From: Candidatus Sulfopaludibacter sp. SbA3
Lineage (GTDB): Bacteria; Acidobacteriota; Vicinamibacteria; Vicinamibacterales; UBA2999
NCBI GenBank assembly: GCA_945903265.1
Contig: CAMDNQ010000005.1
Span: 1-64,000, forward strand
Direction of reading: 5' to 3'
DNA length: 64,000 bases
In this document: positions 34,551 through 42,593 of the stretch, piece by piece
Layout: every line of letters begins with the position of its first letter
Numbering within the stretch: the stretch's first letter is position 1
The notes under the pieces: model-generated
Database searches by the model: none
The model's input: only the letters and a program-made list of their open reading frames with translations
What the model was told of the DNA's origin: nothing
Program-made: the position numbers and the translations under genes

Positions 34551-37500
34551 TAAAAATCATGCGCGTCGACCGACGCGCCCCCGTCGATGCCCTGCACGCG
34601 CTCGGCTTTGACCGACAGCACGCCGTCCTGATGCTGCAGGACGCCGTCGACAATCAGGAACGGCCGGCGAATGACGACCTGGCGCTCACGATCGAACAGG
34701 TCCGGACGAATGATGACGTTCGAGATGCCCGTCTCGTCTTCGAGCGTGAGGAACACGAACCCCTTGGCGGTCCCGGGCCGCTGGCGCGTGATGACCATGC
34801 CGGCCACGCGCACGCGGCGCCCATTACGCACCTGCGGCAGATCCGAGGCGCGCAGGACACCCCGTAGCGCCATATCGTCGCGGCGAAGCGCCATGGGATG
34901 GGGACCGATGGTGAGGCTGGTACCCGCGTAGTCGGCATGCAGGCGCTCGCTCGCGGACATGACGGGAAGCGGGGATCGGGGATCAGGGAGCGGGGATCCG
35001 GGATCCGAATCCCCCGGGTCCCCGATCCCTGATCCCTGATCCCCGAATAGCGCGCCAGCGGGCCTCACGGCGCGCTCCACCTGCCAGAGCGCGCTCCGCC
35101 GCTCGTTCGTAAATGCGTTCAATGCGCCGATGTCCGCGAGCGTCGCCAGCTCGTCGCGCCGGAGGCCCGTGCGACGGGTCAGATCCTCGATCGTGGTGAA
35201 GCGGCCGACAGGCTCCACCGCGACGTTCCACTCGTGCGCACAGGTGTTGCAGAAATACTTGCGCCGGATCCCGGATCCCTGATCCCGGATCCCCTCTGCA
35301 ACCACTTCGATCATCGAGTCGTCATCGGAGCCGCATTTCGGGCACTCAGGCGACGCCAACGGTTCCATGATTTTGCTCCTGTCGAATGCCGCAATGACGT
35401 GGCCGATCTCCTTGCGCAGGCCGTTGACGTACATGAGTCCAAGCCGAATGCCGCCATCCTCCTCAATCCGGCACAGCCAGTCGGACTGCTGCACGTCGAT
35501 CGCATGGAACCGGACACCCCGCCGCTGTGCGTCCTTGACGAGCGACGCCGGGTGATAAAACCCCATCGGCTGGTTGTTGAGGAGCGCCGTAAAGAACACG
35601 GCCGGATAGTGCACCTTGAGGTACGCGCTCGCGTACGCCAGCAACGCAAAGCTCGCGGCGTGTGATTCGGGAAAACCGTACAGCGCAAACGACGTGATCG
35701 ACGTGATGATGCGCTCCGCCGTCTCGCCCGTGATCCCGTTGCGCGTCATGCCGTCGCGCAGCTGAATCTCGATCTGCTTCATCCGCTTCTCGGATCGTTT
35801 GAACCCCATCGCGCGGCGCAGCTCTTCGGCCTGCCCGCCGGTAAATCCCGCCGCCACCATCGCCATGCGCAGCAGCTGTTCCTGGAACAGCGGCACCCCG
35901 AGCGTGCGCGCGAGCACCGGCTCGAGACACGCGTGAAGCGGCACCACGGGCTCCCGGCCCGCGCGCCGGTTCAGATACGGGTGCACCATGTCGCCGACGA
36001 TCGGACCGGGACGGATGATGGCGACCTGGACGACCAGGTCATAGAAACAGGTCGGCTTGAGGCGCGGCAGCGTCGCCATCTGCGCGCGCGACTCGACCTG
36101 GAAGACGCCGATGGTCTCGGCCTTCCGCAGCATGTCGTAGACCTCGGGGTCGTCTGGCGGCAGATGCGCGAGGTCGAATTTTCCGATCCCCGATCCCTGA
36201 TCCCCGATCCCTGTGTTGACCAGCTCAATGGCATCCTGCAGCACCGCCATCATCCCGAGCCCGAGCAGGTCGACCTTGACGATCCCCATCTCGGCGCAGT
36301 CGTCCTTGTCCCACTGGACGACGACACGGCCCGGCATGCTCGCCGGCTCCAGCGGGACGACCGCGTCCAGCTCGCCCTGGCAGATCACCATTCCGCCGGA
36401 ATGCTGCCCGAGATGGCGCGGCAGATCCTGGATGCGAACCCAGAGATCGGCAAACGTCCGCATGCGCGGCATGTCGAGCGACAGCCCAACCGCCTCGAGA
36501 TTGCGTCCCAGCGTCTCGTTCGGGTCGTTGAACTCGAAGTGGTTCATCACCTTGGCCAGCCGGTCCACATCCTCGTCTTTCATTGAGAGCGCCTTCCCCA
36601 CCTCGCGGGCGGCGCTGCGGCTGCGATACGTGATGACGTTGGCGGTCATGGCCGCCCCCAGGCGGCCGTACTTGTCGTACACGTGCTGGATGACGCGCTC
36701 GCGGCGGTCGCCGCTCGGAAAGTCGAGATCGATGTCGGGCCACTCGCCGCGCTCCTCCGAGAGAAACCGCTCGAACAGCAGCTCCATCGCAATCGGATCG
36801 ACCGCCGTGATGCCGAGGCTGTAGCAGACGGCGCTGTTGGCGGCGGACCCGCGTCCCTGGACGAGGATGTTCTGCTGCCGCGCATAGTTCACGATGTCCC
36901 AGACGATCAGAAAATAGCCGGCCAGATCGAGCTTCGCGATCAGATCGAGCTCGCGTTCGATCTGGCGGCGCGCCTTGTCGTGATACGGCCGGTAGCGTTC
37001 GTGCGCGCCGACTTCGGCGATGTGGCGCAGAAACGACATCTCCGTCTCGCCGTCTGGTACCGGGTACTTCGGAAACCGGTACCCGAGATCCGCCATCGTG
37101 TACTCGAGCCGCTCCGCCAGCGACGCCGTGGCGGCCAGCGCCTCAGGGCGATCCGAAAACAGCTGCGCCATCGCCTCCGGCGACTTGAGGTAGCGCTCGG
37201 CGTTCCGCGCCAGCAGCCGGCCACCGGCGTCGAGCGTCGTCTTGTGGCGGACGCAGGTCAGGACGTCGAAGAGCGGCCGATCGGCAGGTTCGGCGAAGCG
37301 GACGCCGTTGGTGGCAATGACGGGGACGCGATACGCGCGCGCCAGCGCGTCAAGCGCCGCGTTGCCGGATTCTCCGTCGCGCTGGAGGTGGCGCTGCAGC
37401 TCGACGTACACATTGCGCCGGCCAAACAGCCCTACCAGCCGATCGAGCAGCCCGCCGACACCGTAGCGGCTCGCATCGAGCAGCGGCCGCCCGCCGAGCG

Positions 37501-37882
37501 CCACGAGCCCGGCTGTCGATCCGTCAAGTTCCTCGAGCGCGAGCGCGCCTTCACCCTTGCCGGCGCGCATCTTCATGCGCGTGATCAGCCGGCACAGATT
37601 GCGGTACCCCTCCTGGGATTCGACAAGGACTGGCAACGACCAGGTTGGTGGTTGGTGGTTGGTGGTTGGTGACGAGCCAATCGTGAGCTCTGCACCGACG
37701 ATGGGTTTCAGCCCTGCCTGCTTGGCGGCCTTATGAAATCGCGGGGCTCCGTACACCCCGTCGGCGTCGAGCAGGGCAAGCGAGGTATAGCCGAGCGTGG
37801 CCGCGCGCTCGATCAGCGTTTCGGGAAGCGACGCCCCCTGAAGAAAGCTGAAGGCCGATGCACAGTGAAGCTCGACGTACAT
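34547..37882 (-). CDS. dnaE2: Error-prone DNA polymerase DnaE2 with repeat-derived insertions
   Basis: The 1111-residue C-family polymerase has an N-terminal PHP domain with several metal residues replaced (LHCASAFSF, LLDADGVYG), as is usual in DnaE2. It also has palm aspartates in PDIDLDFPSG, 'RPGPIVGDMVHPYLNRR', a CPKC...CNTC zinc knuckle near residue 870 and a C-terminal OB fold ('RVRVAGMVITRQRPG'). It performs mutagenic translesion synthesis with ImuA and ImuB. ATG 37882 fits the family start; no Shine-Dalgarno is present because a heptamer array lies directly upstream. Four arrays are read in frame, at 34971-35045, 35264-35291, 36184-36211 and 37643-37670. Confidence 0.93.
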   Translation of the reverse strand: MYVELHCASAFSFLQGASLPETLIERAATLGYTSLALLDADGVYGAPRFHKAAKQAGLKPIVGAELTIGSSPTTNHQPPTWSLPVLVESQEGYRNLCRLITRMKMRAGKGEGALALEELDGSTAGLVALGGRPLLDASRYGVGGLLDRLVGLFGRRNVYVELQRHLQRDGESGNAALDALARAYRVPVIATNGVRFAEPADRPLFDVLTCVRHKTTLDAGGRLLARNAERYLKSPEAMAQLFSDRPEALAATASLAERLEYTMADLGYRFPKYPVPDGETEMSFLRHIAEVGAHERYRPYHDKARRQIERELDLIAKLDLAGYFLIVWDIVNYARQQNILVQGRGSAANSAVCYSLGITAVDPIAMELLFERFLSEERGEWPDIDLDFPSGDRRERVIQHVYDKYGRLGAAMTANVITYRSRSAAREVGKALSMKDEDVDRLAKVMNHFEFNDPNETLGRNLEAVGLSLDMPRMRTFADLWVRIQDLPRHLGQHSGGMVICQGELDAVVPLEPASMPGRVVVQWDKDDCAEMGIVKVDLLGLGMMAVLQDAIELVNTGIGDQGSGIGKFDLAHLPPDDPEVYDMLRKAETIGVFQVESRAQMATLPRLKPTCFYDLVVQVAIIRPGPIVGDMVHPYLNRRAGREPVVPLHACLEPVLARTLGVPLFQEQLLRMAMVAAGFTGGQAEELRRAMGFKRSEKRMKQIEIQLRDGMTRNGITGETAERIITSITSFALYGFPESHAASFALLAYASAYLKVHYPAVFFTALLNNQPMGFYHPASLVKDAQRRGVRFHAIDVQQSDWLCRIEEDGGIRLGLMYVNGLRKEIGHVIAAFDRSKIMEPLASPECPKCGSDDDSMIEVVAEGIRDQGSGIRRKYFCNTCAHEWNVAVEPVGRFTTIEDLTRRTGLRRDELATLADIGALNAFTNERRSALWQVERAVRPAGALFGDQGSGIGDPGDSDPGSPLPDPRSPLPVMSASERLHADYAGTSLTIGPHPMALRRDDMALRGVLRASDLPQVRNGRRVRVAGMVITRQRPGTAKGFVFLTLEDETGISNVIIRPDLFDRERQVVIRRPFLIVDGVLQHQDGVLSVKAERVQGIDGGASVDAHDFY
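34971..35045. repeat. GGGATC-type heptamer inverted array inside dnaE2
   Basis: GGGATCG/GGGATCA/GGGATCC units run toward a centre near 35010 and then reverse as CCGATCCC/TGATCCC. The translated minus strand gives a Gly/Asp/Pro/Ser-rich insertion between the helix-rich region and the OB fold of DnaE2. Confidence 0.9.
35264..35291. repeat. CCGGATC heptamer array (4 units) inside dnaE2
   Basis: Four units (CCGGATC, CCGGATC, CCTGATC, CCGGATC) encode GIRDQGSGIR on the minus strand. They lie between the two halves of a CxxC...CxxC zinc knuckle. Confidence 0.88.
36184..36211. repeat. CGATCCC heptamer array (4 units) inside dnaE2
   Basis: Four units (CGATCCC, CGATCCC, TGATCCC, CGATCCC) encode IGDQGSGIG on the minus strand, inserted just after the conserved 'GLGMMAVLQDAIELV' helix of the polymerase core. 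Confidence 0.88.
37643..37670. repeat. GGTTGGT heptamer array (4 units) inside dnaE2
   Basis: Four units encode SPTTNHQPPT on the minus strand within the PHP-domain region of DnaE2, directly after 'IVGAELTIG'. The array belongs to the TTGGTGG type seen at 21956 and 26315. Confidence 0.9.
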
Positions 37883-37931
37883 GGCAGGTGGCAGTCCGTA
37901 GTCGGTAGTCGGTAGGCGGTAGTCGGTAGCC
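37883..37931. repeat. GGTAGTC heptamer array (7 units) between imuB and dnaE2
   Basis: Seven units (GGCAGGT, GGCAGTC, CGTAGTC, GGTAGTC, GGTAGGC, GGTAGTC, GGTAGCC) occupy the gap and abut the dnaE2 ATG, replacing the expected ribosome binding site. The frame through the array is open, so an upstream TTG start at 37936 is an alternative. Confidence 0.9.
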
Positions 37932-37946
37932 AGCAACGCCCGTGCG

Positions 37947-39317
37947 TCAGTCGAATACGCCGTCGAGAAACCAGGCGCCGCTGCCGCGCTCGCGGAAGAC
38001 GCGGTACGCCACGCCGTCCCCGAGCGCCACGTCCCACTCGTCGCGGTCCCATGAAGACACCTGGGATCGGGGATCCGGGATCCGGGATCCGGGAGACCCG
38101 GGTTCGTCGTTCCACCAGTTCCCCGACGTACGCCAGGGTCCCGCAGCTGACTGCACCGCCCCCCCCGTCAATCCGCGACGATCGATTACGAGATGCAGCG
38201 GCGTCCCCTCGTGCGCGCGAACGCGTGCGGGTACCGGCACGCGAAACCGTCGTAACGCGACGGACGGGGATCGGGGATCGGGGATCCGGAAGGGACGGAT
38301 CCCTGATCCCTGATCCCTGATCCCTGATCCCGGGTTGAATCCCTTCATCCCAAACACCCCCGGCTTCCACGAGTCCACCACTACCGGCGAGCCGCAACGG
38401 TCCTCCCCCATCAAGGCGCTGAGGCGCGCCATCAGGGTGGACAGCTGCTCCGGCGACGGCAGCGGCCGCGCCAGCAGCGAAAACTGCAGCACACGCGCCG
38501 GCGTCGGGTCGGCCGCCACGACCACCCGATCGATGGCCGCGGGCGGCGGATGCGATTCGAGATCGAGCAGCAGCAGCGTGCGCAGCGTGCGTGCGTCGCG
38601 CATGGCCGCCGGCAGCTGCAGCGATCGCTCGTGCAGCGTGCGCGTCACGAGATGGAGCCGCAGGTGCAGGACCGCGGCGCCGCGGCCGCGGCGTTCGAGA
38701 TGCGCCGCCAGCGGCTCCAGCAGCCGCCCGAGCACGAACGACAGCGGCTCCAGTCCCTCAATCGGCCATTCCAGGTCGAACGCCTGCTCGAACCGCTCGA
38801 CAGGCACGTCCGGCTGCAGCGGACGGAGGTCGTGTCCCTGCGCCAGCCGATGGCAGCGAAGGCCCTCGGCGCCGAGGCGCGCCGACACGGCATCGGCCGG
38901 CAGTGCGGCCAGATCACCCAGGGTCCGAAGGCCCCAGCGGCGGAATGTGGAGAGCAGCTCGGGGTTCACAGCGTTCAGCTGCGGTAACACAGCGTTCAGC
39001 TGCGCCAGCAGTTCAAGCGGCAGCGGCGCAACTGCGTCCGCATCCTCCCCGCGATTGACGACCGTCACGGGACACGAGTGATGCGCGGCTAACAGATGGG
39101 CGGCGGTGCACGTGCCGGCAATCGCCACGTGCGCACGGATCCCGCGGTCCACAATCGCCGTGCGGAGTGCGTCGGCAATCGCGCGCGGATGGCCGAACAG
39201 CCGATCGAGACCGGCGAGGTCCAGGACGACCGCATCGCCGCGTCGCTCGAAGCGTGGAGAAAAATCCGCGGCGACGTCGCGGAGGATGCCTGGGTCGCCT
39301 ACAAGCGCGCCGAACAT
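37947..39317 (-). CDS. imuB: ImuB-type Y-family polymerase-like protein
   Basis: The 456-residue protein starts at ATG 39317, overlapping imuA by 19 bp; the frame extends upstream but without homology. It has 'DAVVLDLAGLDRLFGHPRAIADALR', 'RRWGLRTLGDLAALPADAVSARLG' and 'FDLEWPIEGLEPLSFVLGRLLEPLAAHL' (in pieces), typical of ImuB, an inactive Y-family homologue that links ImuA, DnaE2 and the beta clamp. Two heptamer arrays are read in frame near the C-terminus. A weaker QLNAV-type duplication occurs near residue 105. Confidence 0.87.
   Translation of the reverse strand: MFGALVGDPGILRDVAADFSPRFERRGDAVVLDLAGLDRLFGHPRAIADALRTAIVDRGIRAHVAIAGTCTAAHLLAAHHSCPVTVVNRGEDADAVAPLPLELLAQLNAVLPQLNAVNPELLSTFRRWGLRTLGDLAALPADAVSARLGAEGLRCHRLAQGHDLRPLQPDVPVERFEQAFDLEWPIEGLEPLSFVLGRLLEPLAAHLERRGRGAAVLHLRLHLVTRTLHERSLQLPAAMRDARTLRTLLLLDLESHPPPAAIDRVVVAADPTPARVLQFSLLARPLPSPEQLSTLMARLSALMGEDRCGSPVVVDSWKPGVFGMKGFNPGSGIRDQGSGIRPFRIPDPRSPSVALRRFRVPVPARVRAHEGTPLHLVIDRRGLTGGAVQSAAGPWRTSGNWWNDEPGSPGSRIPDPRSQVSSWDRDEWDVALGDGVAYRVFRERGSGAWFLDGVFD
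38063..38097. repeat. GGGATCC heptamer array inside imuB
   Basis: Five units (GGGATCG, three GGGATCC, GGGAGAC) are translated as part of 'PGSRIPDPRSQ' close to the ImuB C-terminus. Confidence 0.88.
38267..38333. repeat. GGGATCG / TGATCCC inverted heptamer array inside imuB
   Basis: Three GGGATC units face four or more TGATCCC units across a centre near 38292. The array adds roughly 20 residues ('SGIRDQGSGIRPFRIPDPR') to ImuB after the last conserved block. Confidence 0.88.
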
Positions 39318-40012
39318 GCGACCTCGCCATCCACCTGCCGCCGCGGCGAGACGACCCGCACGCCGATCTCGAGTCCCGCCAGACGCCGGCTGCGGCCAGC
39401 CTCCCCCTCCCACTCCGGACGGCCGTCGCACGTCAGCGTCAGCCCGCCGGCACTCCGCGTCATCGCGTGCGGCGCCAGCAGCAGACAGATCGTCTCGCTG
39501 CCCTCAATCGCGCGCTGGATGCGCAGCCATGTCGTAAACGGGATGCGGTTCAGCGCCTGGGCCGGCGCATCCGCCAGATCGAACACCACGAGGCCAAAGC
39601 CGCCCGCCTGGAGGACGAGATTGAGCGCCTTGAGCCCCCGCTCAATCACGCGATCGAACAAGGACGAGGCTTCTCCGCGAACCCAGAGCAGCCGCTCCAG
39701 GTCGATGCCCGCGGATGCGGCAGAACCCACGTCGAGTCGATCGAACGTGTCGACCAGGGCGGCAATCTCGCCGCGCCGGGTCGCCGCCGCGAGCATGTGC
39801 AGCGCTGCCGCCGTCCGGCCCGACGACTGCCGTCCCACCAGCTCGGAGAGCTGGCCGCGGGGCAATCCACCGCGCAGGCACTCATCCAGCCGCGCGATTT
39901 CTGTGGCCGCCGCGTTGGGGCGAACAGCCAAGGGGAGCGACGTGGTGAGCGTTCGGTCGAGTTTCCGGGCGCGGAGTGCGGCTTCGACCATCGCCAGAAC
40001 TGTATTCGCCAT
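39299..40012 (-). CDS. imuA: ImuA-type RecA-like mutagenesis protein
   Basis: The 237-residue protein has a RecA/SulA-like core: 'ARLDECLRGGLPRGQLSELVG' with a Walker-A-like GRQSSGRT at about residues 60-67, then 'GEIAALVDTFDRLD' and 'LVVFDLADAPA'. ImuA proteins work with ImuB and DnaE2 in damage-induced mutagenesis. It is the first gene of the minus-strand cassette imuA-imuB-dnaE2. A palindromic site lies 13 bp upstream of its ATG. Confidence 0.87.
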   Translation of the reverse strand: MANTVLAMVEAALRARKLDRTLTTSLPLAVRPNAAATEIARLDECLRGGLPRGQLSELVGRQSSGRTAAALHMLAAATRRGEIAALVDTFDRLDVGSAASAGIDLERLLWVRGEASSLFDRVIERGLKALNLVLQAGGFGLVVFDLADAPAQALNRIPFTTWLRIQRAIEGSETICLLLAPHAMTRSAGGLTLTCDGRPEWEGEAGRSRRLAGLEIGVRVVSPRRQVDGEVACSARL

Positions 40013-40024
40013 ATCTTCGCCTCG

Positions 40025-40043
40025 TTCGCGAAAATATAGCGAA
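40025..40043. promoter_or_regulatory. TTCGC-N9-GCGAA palindrome upstream of imuA, candidate SOS operator
   Basis: TTCGCGAAAATATAGCGAA is an inverted repeat with an AT-rich centre, in the gap between divergent imuA and the MFS gene. imuA-imuB-dnaE2 cassettes are usually LexA-controlled, so this is a plausible LexA-type operator. The motif does not match a LexA consensus I know for this phylum. Confidence 0.45.
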
Positions 40044-40074
40044 ATGATCTCGAAGGGGCAAGCGATAAGATTCG

Positions 40075-41301
40075 GTGCTGGAAAATCCTGCGCTCAAACG
40101 GCTCGCCGCAGCCCTCCATTACCGCGATTTCCGGGTCCTCTGGATCGGCGCCTTCACCTCGAGCATCGGCACCTGGATGCAGAAGGTCGCCCAGAACTGG
40201 CTGGTGCTCATGCTCGCGGGACCGGCCTCCGCGTTCTATCTGGGACTCGATACGTTCCTCGGCGAGGCGCCCATCCTCCTCTTCACCCTGATCGGCGGCG
40301 TCGTCGCCGACCGGCGCGATCGACGTCAGCTCCTGCTGATGTCGCAGTACGTCCAGATGACGGCCGCGTTCATCCTGGCGGGGCTGGTGTACTTCGACAT
40401 CATCCAGATCTGGCACGTCCTGACGCTCTCCGTGATTACCGGCGTCGCGCAGGCGTTCGGCGGGCCGGCGTACCAGTCGCTGATGCCCTCGCTCATCGAC
40501 AAGGCACACCTGCCGAATGCGATCGCGCTCAACTCGATTCAGTTCAACCTGGCGCGCGTCATCGGGCCGCTGATCGCAGGCGTCGCGCTCACCGCGTTCG
40601 GCATTGCGGCCTGCTTCGGCCTGAACGGGCTCTCCTTCCTGGGCGTCATCACCGCGCTCCTCCTGCTGCACATCAAGCACATTCCGCACACCGGCAAGAC
40701 CGGCATGCAGGCCGAGCTGCGCGGCGGTTTGTCCTACGTCCGCCACCAGCCCGCGCTGATGGCGCTGACCTTTCTGGCGTTCGCGACGACCTCGCTCGGC
40801 AATCCCCTCCTGACGTTCCTGCCGCTCTTCGCGCAGGACGTGTTCATGGGAGGCGTCGGTCAATACACGCAGTTGATGGCGTGTGCCGGAGCCGGCGCGG
40901 TCACCGGCGCCCTCGTCGTCGCCTGGCTCGGGCGGTTCCGGCACATGGGGTGGATGGTGCTCGTGCTGCAGTTCGTATTCGGCGCCCTGCTGGTCCTTTT
41001 TGCCCTGAACCGGATCGTGTGGGTCGCCGGGATCGTACTGTTCGCAGGAGGCGCTTGCATGGTGATGGTGTTCGCGATGATCGCGTCACTCGTGCAGCTC
41101 ACCGTTCCCAACGAACTCCGGGGGCGGGTCATGAGCATCTACATGGTGGCGTTTCGCGGCGGAATGCCGCTGGGAAGCCTCGTGGCCGGCTATATGGCGA
41201 CCCAGTCGTCTCCCTCAGCGGTCCTCACCGTCAACGGCATCCTGCTGAGCTCGGTGGCGGCATGGTTCCTGCTCAACAAGGGAGGGATAAAGGAGCTCTG
41301 A
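40075..41301 (+). CDS. MFS transporter, EntS-like
   Basis: The 408-residue membrane protein has about 12 hydrophobic segments, MFS motif A in 'GGVVADRRDRRQLL', and the 'YRDFRVLWIGAFTSSIGTWMQ' N-terminus of enterobactin-exporter-like (EntS/DHA3) permeases. The likely role is export of a small molecule; the substrate is unknown. GTG 40075 is the start. It ends 3 bp before the BamA-like gene, suggesting co-transcription. Confidence 0.9.
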   Translation: MLENPALKRLAAALHYRDFRVLWIGAFTSSIGTWMQKVAQNWLVLMLAGPASAFYLGLDTFLGEAPILLFTLIGGVVADRRDRRQLLLMSQYVQMTAAFILAGLVYFDIIQIWHVLTLSVITGVAQAFGGPAYQSLMPSLIDKAHLPNAIALNSIQFNLARVIGPLIAGVALTAFGIAACFGLNGLSFLGVITALLLLHIKHIPHTGKTGMQAELRGGLSYVRHQPALMALTFLAFATTSLGNPLLTFLPLFAQDVFMGGVGQYTQLMACAGAGAVTGALVVAWLGRFRHMGWMVLVLQFVFGALLVLFALNRIVWVAGIVLFAGGACMVMVFAMIASLVQLTVPNELRGRVMSIYMVAFRGGMPLGSLVAGYMATQSSPSAVLTVNGILLSSVAAWFLLNKGGIKEL

Positions 41302-41304
41302 CAT

Positions 41305-42549
41305 ATGCGAAACCGAGTGAGAACCGCCGTCTTTGGCGCCGCGGTGATCTTCGGCGCCACGGCCGTCTACGCGCAGGAACCTCCGCCTCTTCAAACCACC
41401 GTTGAAACCACCGCAGATCCAGCCGCCCAGGAACCCGACGCGGGAAGCGGCCGCAGCTTCTTCGACCGGCTGCGCGCCAAGGGTGATGAGATTGCGAACG
41501 AGACGCAGATCGTCGAGCGTCTGAACGGCGACATCGACGGTTGGTATCCGCGGCTCGGGGGGATGACGCGCGGCGGCGGCTTCGCCCTCGGACCCGGCTA
41601 TCGCTTCCACGTCACAGACGACGGCATCTTCGTGGATCTGTCGGCGGGCATGTCGCTCAAGGGCTACAAGTCGGCGGACGTCAACGTACGCTGGCTGCAG
41701 GCCCTCGACGATCGCTTCGAGTTCTGGACCGATTTCCGCTACGAGGATTTTCCGCAGGAAGATTTCTTCGGCCTGGGCCTCGAGTCCACCGAGAGCGGCC
41801 GCACGAGCTATCAGTTCCGCAACAAGGATCTGTCCGCGCGCGCGCTCTTCAAGCCGGTGACCTGGTTGAGTGTCGGCACCAAGCTCGGTTACATCACCCC
41901 CGAGATCGGCCGCGGCACGGACAGCCGGTACGCTTCGCTCGAAGAGATCTTCACGGACCTCGACGCACCCGGCCTCACCTCGCAGCCTGACTTCGTGCAT
42001 ACGGAGTTCTTCAGCGAGGTCGACGTCCGCGATCGACGCGGCAATCCGGCGAGCGGCGGCTTCTATCGTGCGTCGGTCGGATTAATCGACGACCGCGGCC
42101 GCGGGGAGTTCGATCACCAGCGCTTCGATGCGCTCGCCGCGCATTACGTTCCGATTGCCCCCAGCCGCCGGCACATCGTGTCCGGGCGGCTTGGCCTGAG
42201 TTACGTCAATAACGACCCCGGCGAACGGGTACCGTTCTACTTCCTGCCCTACGTGGGCGGCGTCGACACGATTCGCAGCTTTCAGGAATTCCGGTTCAAG
42301 GAAGAAAACGCGATATGGCTCGGCGCGGAGTACCGCTTCGTCGCGTTCAACAATGTCAGCTTCGTGGGATTCCTGGACGGCGGCAAGGTCGCGCACAACT
42401 GGGAAGACATCGAGTTCAACGGCCTGAAGAAGGGCTACGGCTTCGGTGTCCGGGTGCACAGTAACTCGCAGAACTTCGCGCGCCTCGACTTTGGCACCGG
42501 CGGCGGCGAAGGCTGGCAGCTCTTCCTGAAGCTCGGTCCGAGTTTTTAG
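41305..42549 (+). CDS. BamA/TamA-family outer-membrane beta-barrel protein
   Basis: The 414-residue protein has a signal peptide (cleavage near AVYAQE) and a C-terminal surface-antigen (D15) barrel: 'RHIVSGRLGLSYVNND', 'PYVGGVDTIRSFQEFRFKEENAIWLGAEYRF', 'VSFVGFLDGGKV' (pieces), ending in Phe. There are no POTRA repeats long enough to recognise. It may assist secretion or form a pore. The stop codon is followed immediately by a GCACCAG heptamer array. Confidence 0.85.
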   Translation: MRNRVRTAVFGAAVIFGATAVYAQEPPPLQTTVETTADPAAQEPDAGSGRSFFDRLRAKGDEIANETQIVERLNGDIDGWYPRLGGMTRGGGFALGPGYRFHVTDDGIFVDLSAGMSLKGYKSADVNVRWLQALDDRFEFWTDFRYEDFPQEDFFGLGLESTESGRTSYQFRNKDLSARALFKPVTWLSVGTKLGYITPEIGRGTDSRYASLEEIFTDLDAPGLTSQPDFVHTEFFSEVDVRDRRGNPASGGFYRASVGLIDDRGRGEFDHQRFDALAAHYVPIAPSRRHIVSGRLGLSYVNNDPGERVPFYFLPYVGGVDTIRSFQEFRFKEENAIWLGAEYRFVAFNNVSFVGFLDGGKVAHNWEDIEFNGLKKGYGFGVRVHSNSQNFARLDFGTGGGEGWQLFLKLGPSF

Positions 42550-42591
42550 GCACCAAGCACCAAGCACCAGGCACCAGGCACCAGGCACCGG
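42550..42591. repeat. GCACCAA/GCACCAG heptamer array (6 units)
   Basis: Six head-to-tail units fill the whole gap between the convergent BamA-like and glycine-zipper genes, beginning at the base after one stop and ending 2 bases before the other. Confidence 0.93.
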
Positions 42592-42593
42592 TC

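Noticed and set aside
16002-38333. Short repeats considered as CRISPR arrays
   Set aside because: Units are 7 bases with no spacers, and no cas genes are present.
39318-39431. N-terminal extension of the imuB frame
   Set aside because: Gly/Arg-rich and antisense-like within imuA, with no similarity to ImuB starts.
39096-41405. 769-codon open frame on the plus strand
   Set aside because: It overlaps imuA and imuB in antisense and the MFS gene in another frame, and is low-complexity Arg/Ala-rich: a high-GC shadow.
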